Source of the DNA: Phycisphaerae bacterium
GTDB taxonomy: Bacteria; Planctomycetota; Phycisphaerae; Sedimentisphaerales; UBA12454
Length of the DNA stretch: 6,392 nt
Direction: 5' to 3'
Assembly: GCA_028712345.1 (NCBI GenBank)
Contig: JAQTQF010000110.1
Span: 1-6,392 of the forward strand
Shown piece by piece: positions 6,024 to 6,392 of this stretch. The notes below the pieces were generated by a model that did no database searches, was not told the DNA's origin, and was given only the letters and a program-made list of their open reading frames with translations. Every line of letters starts with the position of its first letter. Within the stretch, counting starts at the first letter, position 1. The translations under genes were made by a program, and so were the position numbers.

Positions 6024-6107
6024 CGCCTCTGGCGTGGTTGGGCGTTATCAATAGAATTCTACTCTTTTTCTTCCCCCCAACGCAACTTATCCCCCGGCGT
6101 AATTCTT

Positions 6108-6231
6108 TTGTTTTAAGGCAATTGGCGCAGCCGGCAAAATTTAAAGTGCAAATCCGGCTGAAGTTCACTTCAAGCAAGGGGTTAGCTTTGAATTTTTACA
6201 GTCCCGATTTTTCGGAACTGCCTTAAAGCAA
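6108..6231. ncRNA. Candidate multi-branched structured element with 13-bp terminal inverted repeat
   Basis: TTGTTTTAAGGCA (6108-6120) pairs with TGCCTTAAAGCAA (6219-6231): twelve Watson-Crick pairs and one G-U. Inside are three further helices: CAGCCGG/CCGGCTG (6128-6134 with 6154-6160, 19-base loop); TTCAAGC/GCTTTGAA with one bulged T (6169-6175 with 6185-6192, 9-base loop); and CCGA/TCGG closed by TTTT (6204-6207 with 6212-6215), which can extend through CAGT/ACTG in competition with the outer helix. Nested helices of this kind suggest an RNA or a small palindromic element. The strand is undetermined and no known family is recognised. Confidence 0.35.
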
Positions 6232-6241
6232 CTAACAGTGA

Positions 6242-6318
6242 AAATCCGTGAAATCCGTGTCAAAAACAGTTATCAGCAGTCAGCTTTCAGTTATCAGTAA
6301 AATCAGCGGAATCAGCGT
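6242..6318. repeat. Cluster of period-9 and period-7 tandem repeats
   Basis: AAATCCGTG is perfectly duplicated at 6242-6250 and 6251-6259. Four heptamers of form GNNNTCA follow at 6269-6296 (GTTATCA at both ends, GCAGTCA and GCTTTCA between). AATCAGCGG and AATCAGCGT then abut at 6301-6318. Confidence 0.7.
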
Positions 6319-6329
6319 TTAAAAAGTAC

Positions 6330-6362
6330 TCAAAAACCCCTCAAAACCTCCTCAAAACTCCC
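6330..6362. repeat. Three 11-bp tandem units starting TCAAAA
   Basis: Units at 6330, 6341 and 6352 are TCAAAAACCCC, TCAAAACCTCC and TCAAAACTCCC; each starts TCAAAA and ends CC. They immediately follow the period-9 words and continue the same style of spacer. Confidence 0.65.
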
Positions 6363-6392
6363 CAATTTTCTTAAATTTCCACCAAACTTGTC

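Larger units (their letters stand above)
5881..6392. other. Gene-free terminal region rich in short tandem and dispersed repeats
   Basis: No reading frame here has a ribosome site, codon bias or recognisable product. The content is repeats: AATCAGCG words at 5887, 5939, 6301 and 6310; CGAAGCAT twice 13 bp apart (5917, 5930); CGCCTCYGGC at 5971 and 6025; a period-7 block at 5982-6023; a foldable block at 6108-6231; and period-9, -7 and -11 blocks from 6242 to 6362. The last 30 bases are AT/C-rich with nothing identified. Confidence 0.6.

Noticed and set aside
5906..6226. Plus-strand frame of 106 codons in the terminal region
   Set aside because: No ribosome site, passes through tandem repeats and the foldable block, and the product has no recognisable domain; most likely chance.
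6039..6236. Possible integron attC site (GGGCGTTATC and CAACTAAC near hairpins)
   Set aside because: Neither end fits the RYYYAAC / GTTRRRY core pair and there is no adjacent cassette gene or integrase.

Overview
The window reads as a diderm bacterium of moderate GC content. It pairs the protein-arginine kinase genes mcsA-mcsB, best known from Firmicutes, with an MltA-type murein transglycosylase lipoprotein, which implies an outer membrane. That pairing, the GCPNDY form of the second McsA zinc finger and the word-like intergenic repeats suggest a Planctomycetota (Phycisphaerae-like) genome. This placement is inference; no rRNA or other marker is present.

Layout. On the + strand: the tail of an unidentified gene (to 113), overlapped by a short COG0720/6-pyruvoyl-tetrahydropterin-synthase-family gene (101-460), then mcsA (554-1048) and mcsB (1045-2094), which overlap by 4 bp and are probably translationally coupled. 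On the - strand, converging on mcsB: mltA (2132-3328), a truncated UvrC-like gene with a decayed GIY-YIG region (3534-4616) and an FRG-domain gene (4882-5787). Each - strand gene has its own plausible sigma-70 promoter, so they look like separate units. From 5788 to the end (605 bp) I see no gene.

How they fit. McsA and McsB form one functional unit (arginine phosphorylation of proteins for degradation). MltA acts on the cell wall. The pterin protein has the Zn-binding histidines and pterin-anchoring Glu of its family but lacks the QueD catalytic Cys. It carries an ExxHxH arrangement resembling PTPS-III, so a folate-pathway role is at least as likely as queuosine synthesis. The FRG gene is a more AT-rich singleton bordered by repeat-rich spacers and may have been acquired.

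The most unusual material is intergenic. The mcsB-mltA, mltA-uvrC-like and terminal spacers are built largely of degenerate tandem words with strict periods of 7, 8, 9 or 11 bp. The spacer between the UvrC-like and FRG genes holds GC-rich stem-loops between 11-bp direct repeats. Near the right end, 6108-6231 can fold into a closing helix with three internal hairpins, a candidate structured RNA or small non-autonomous element.
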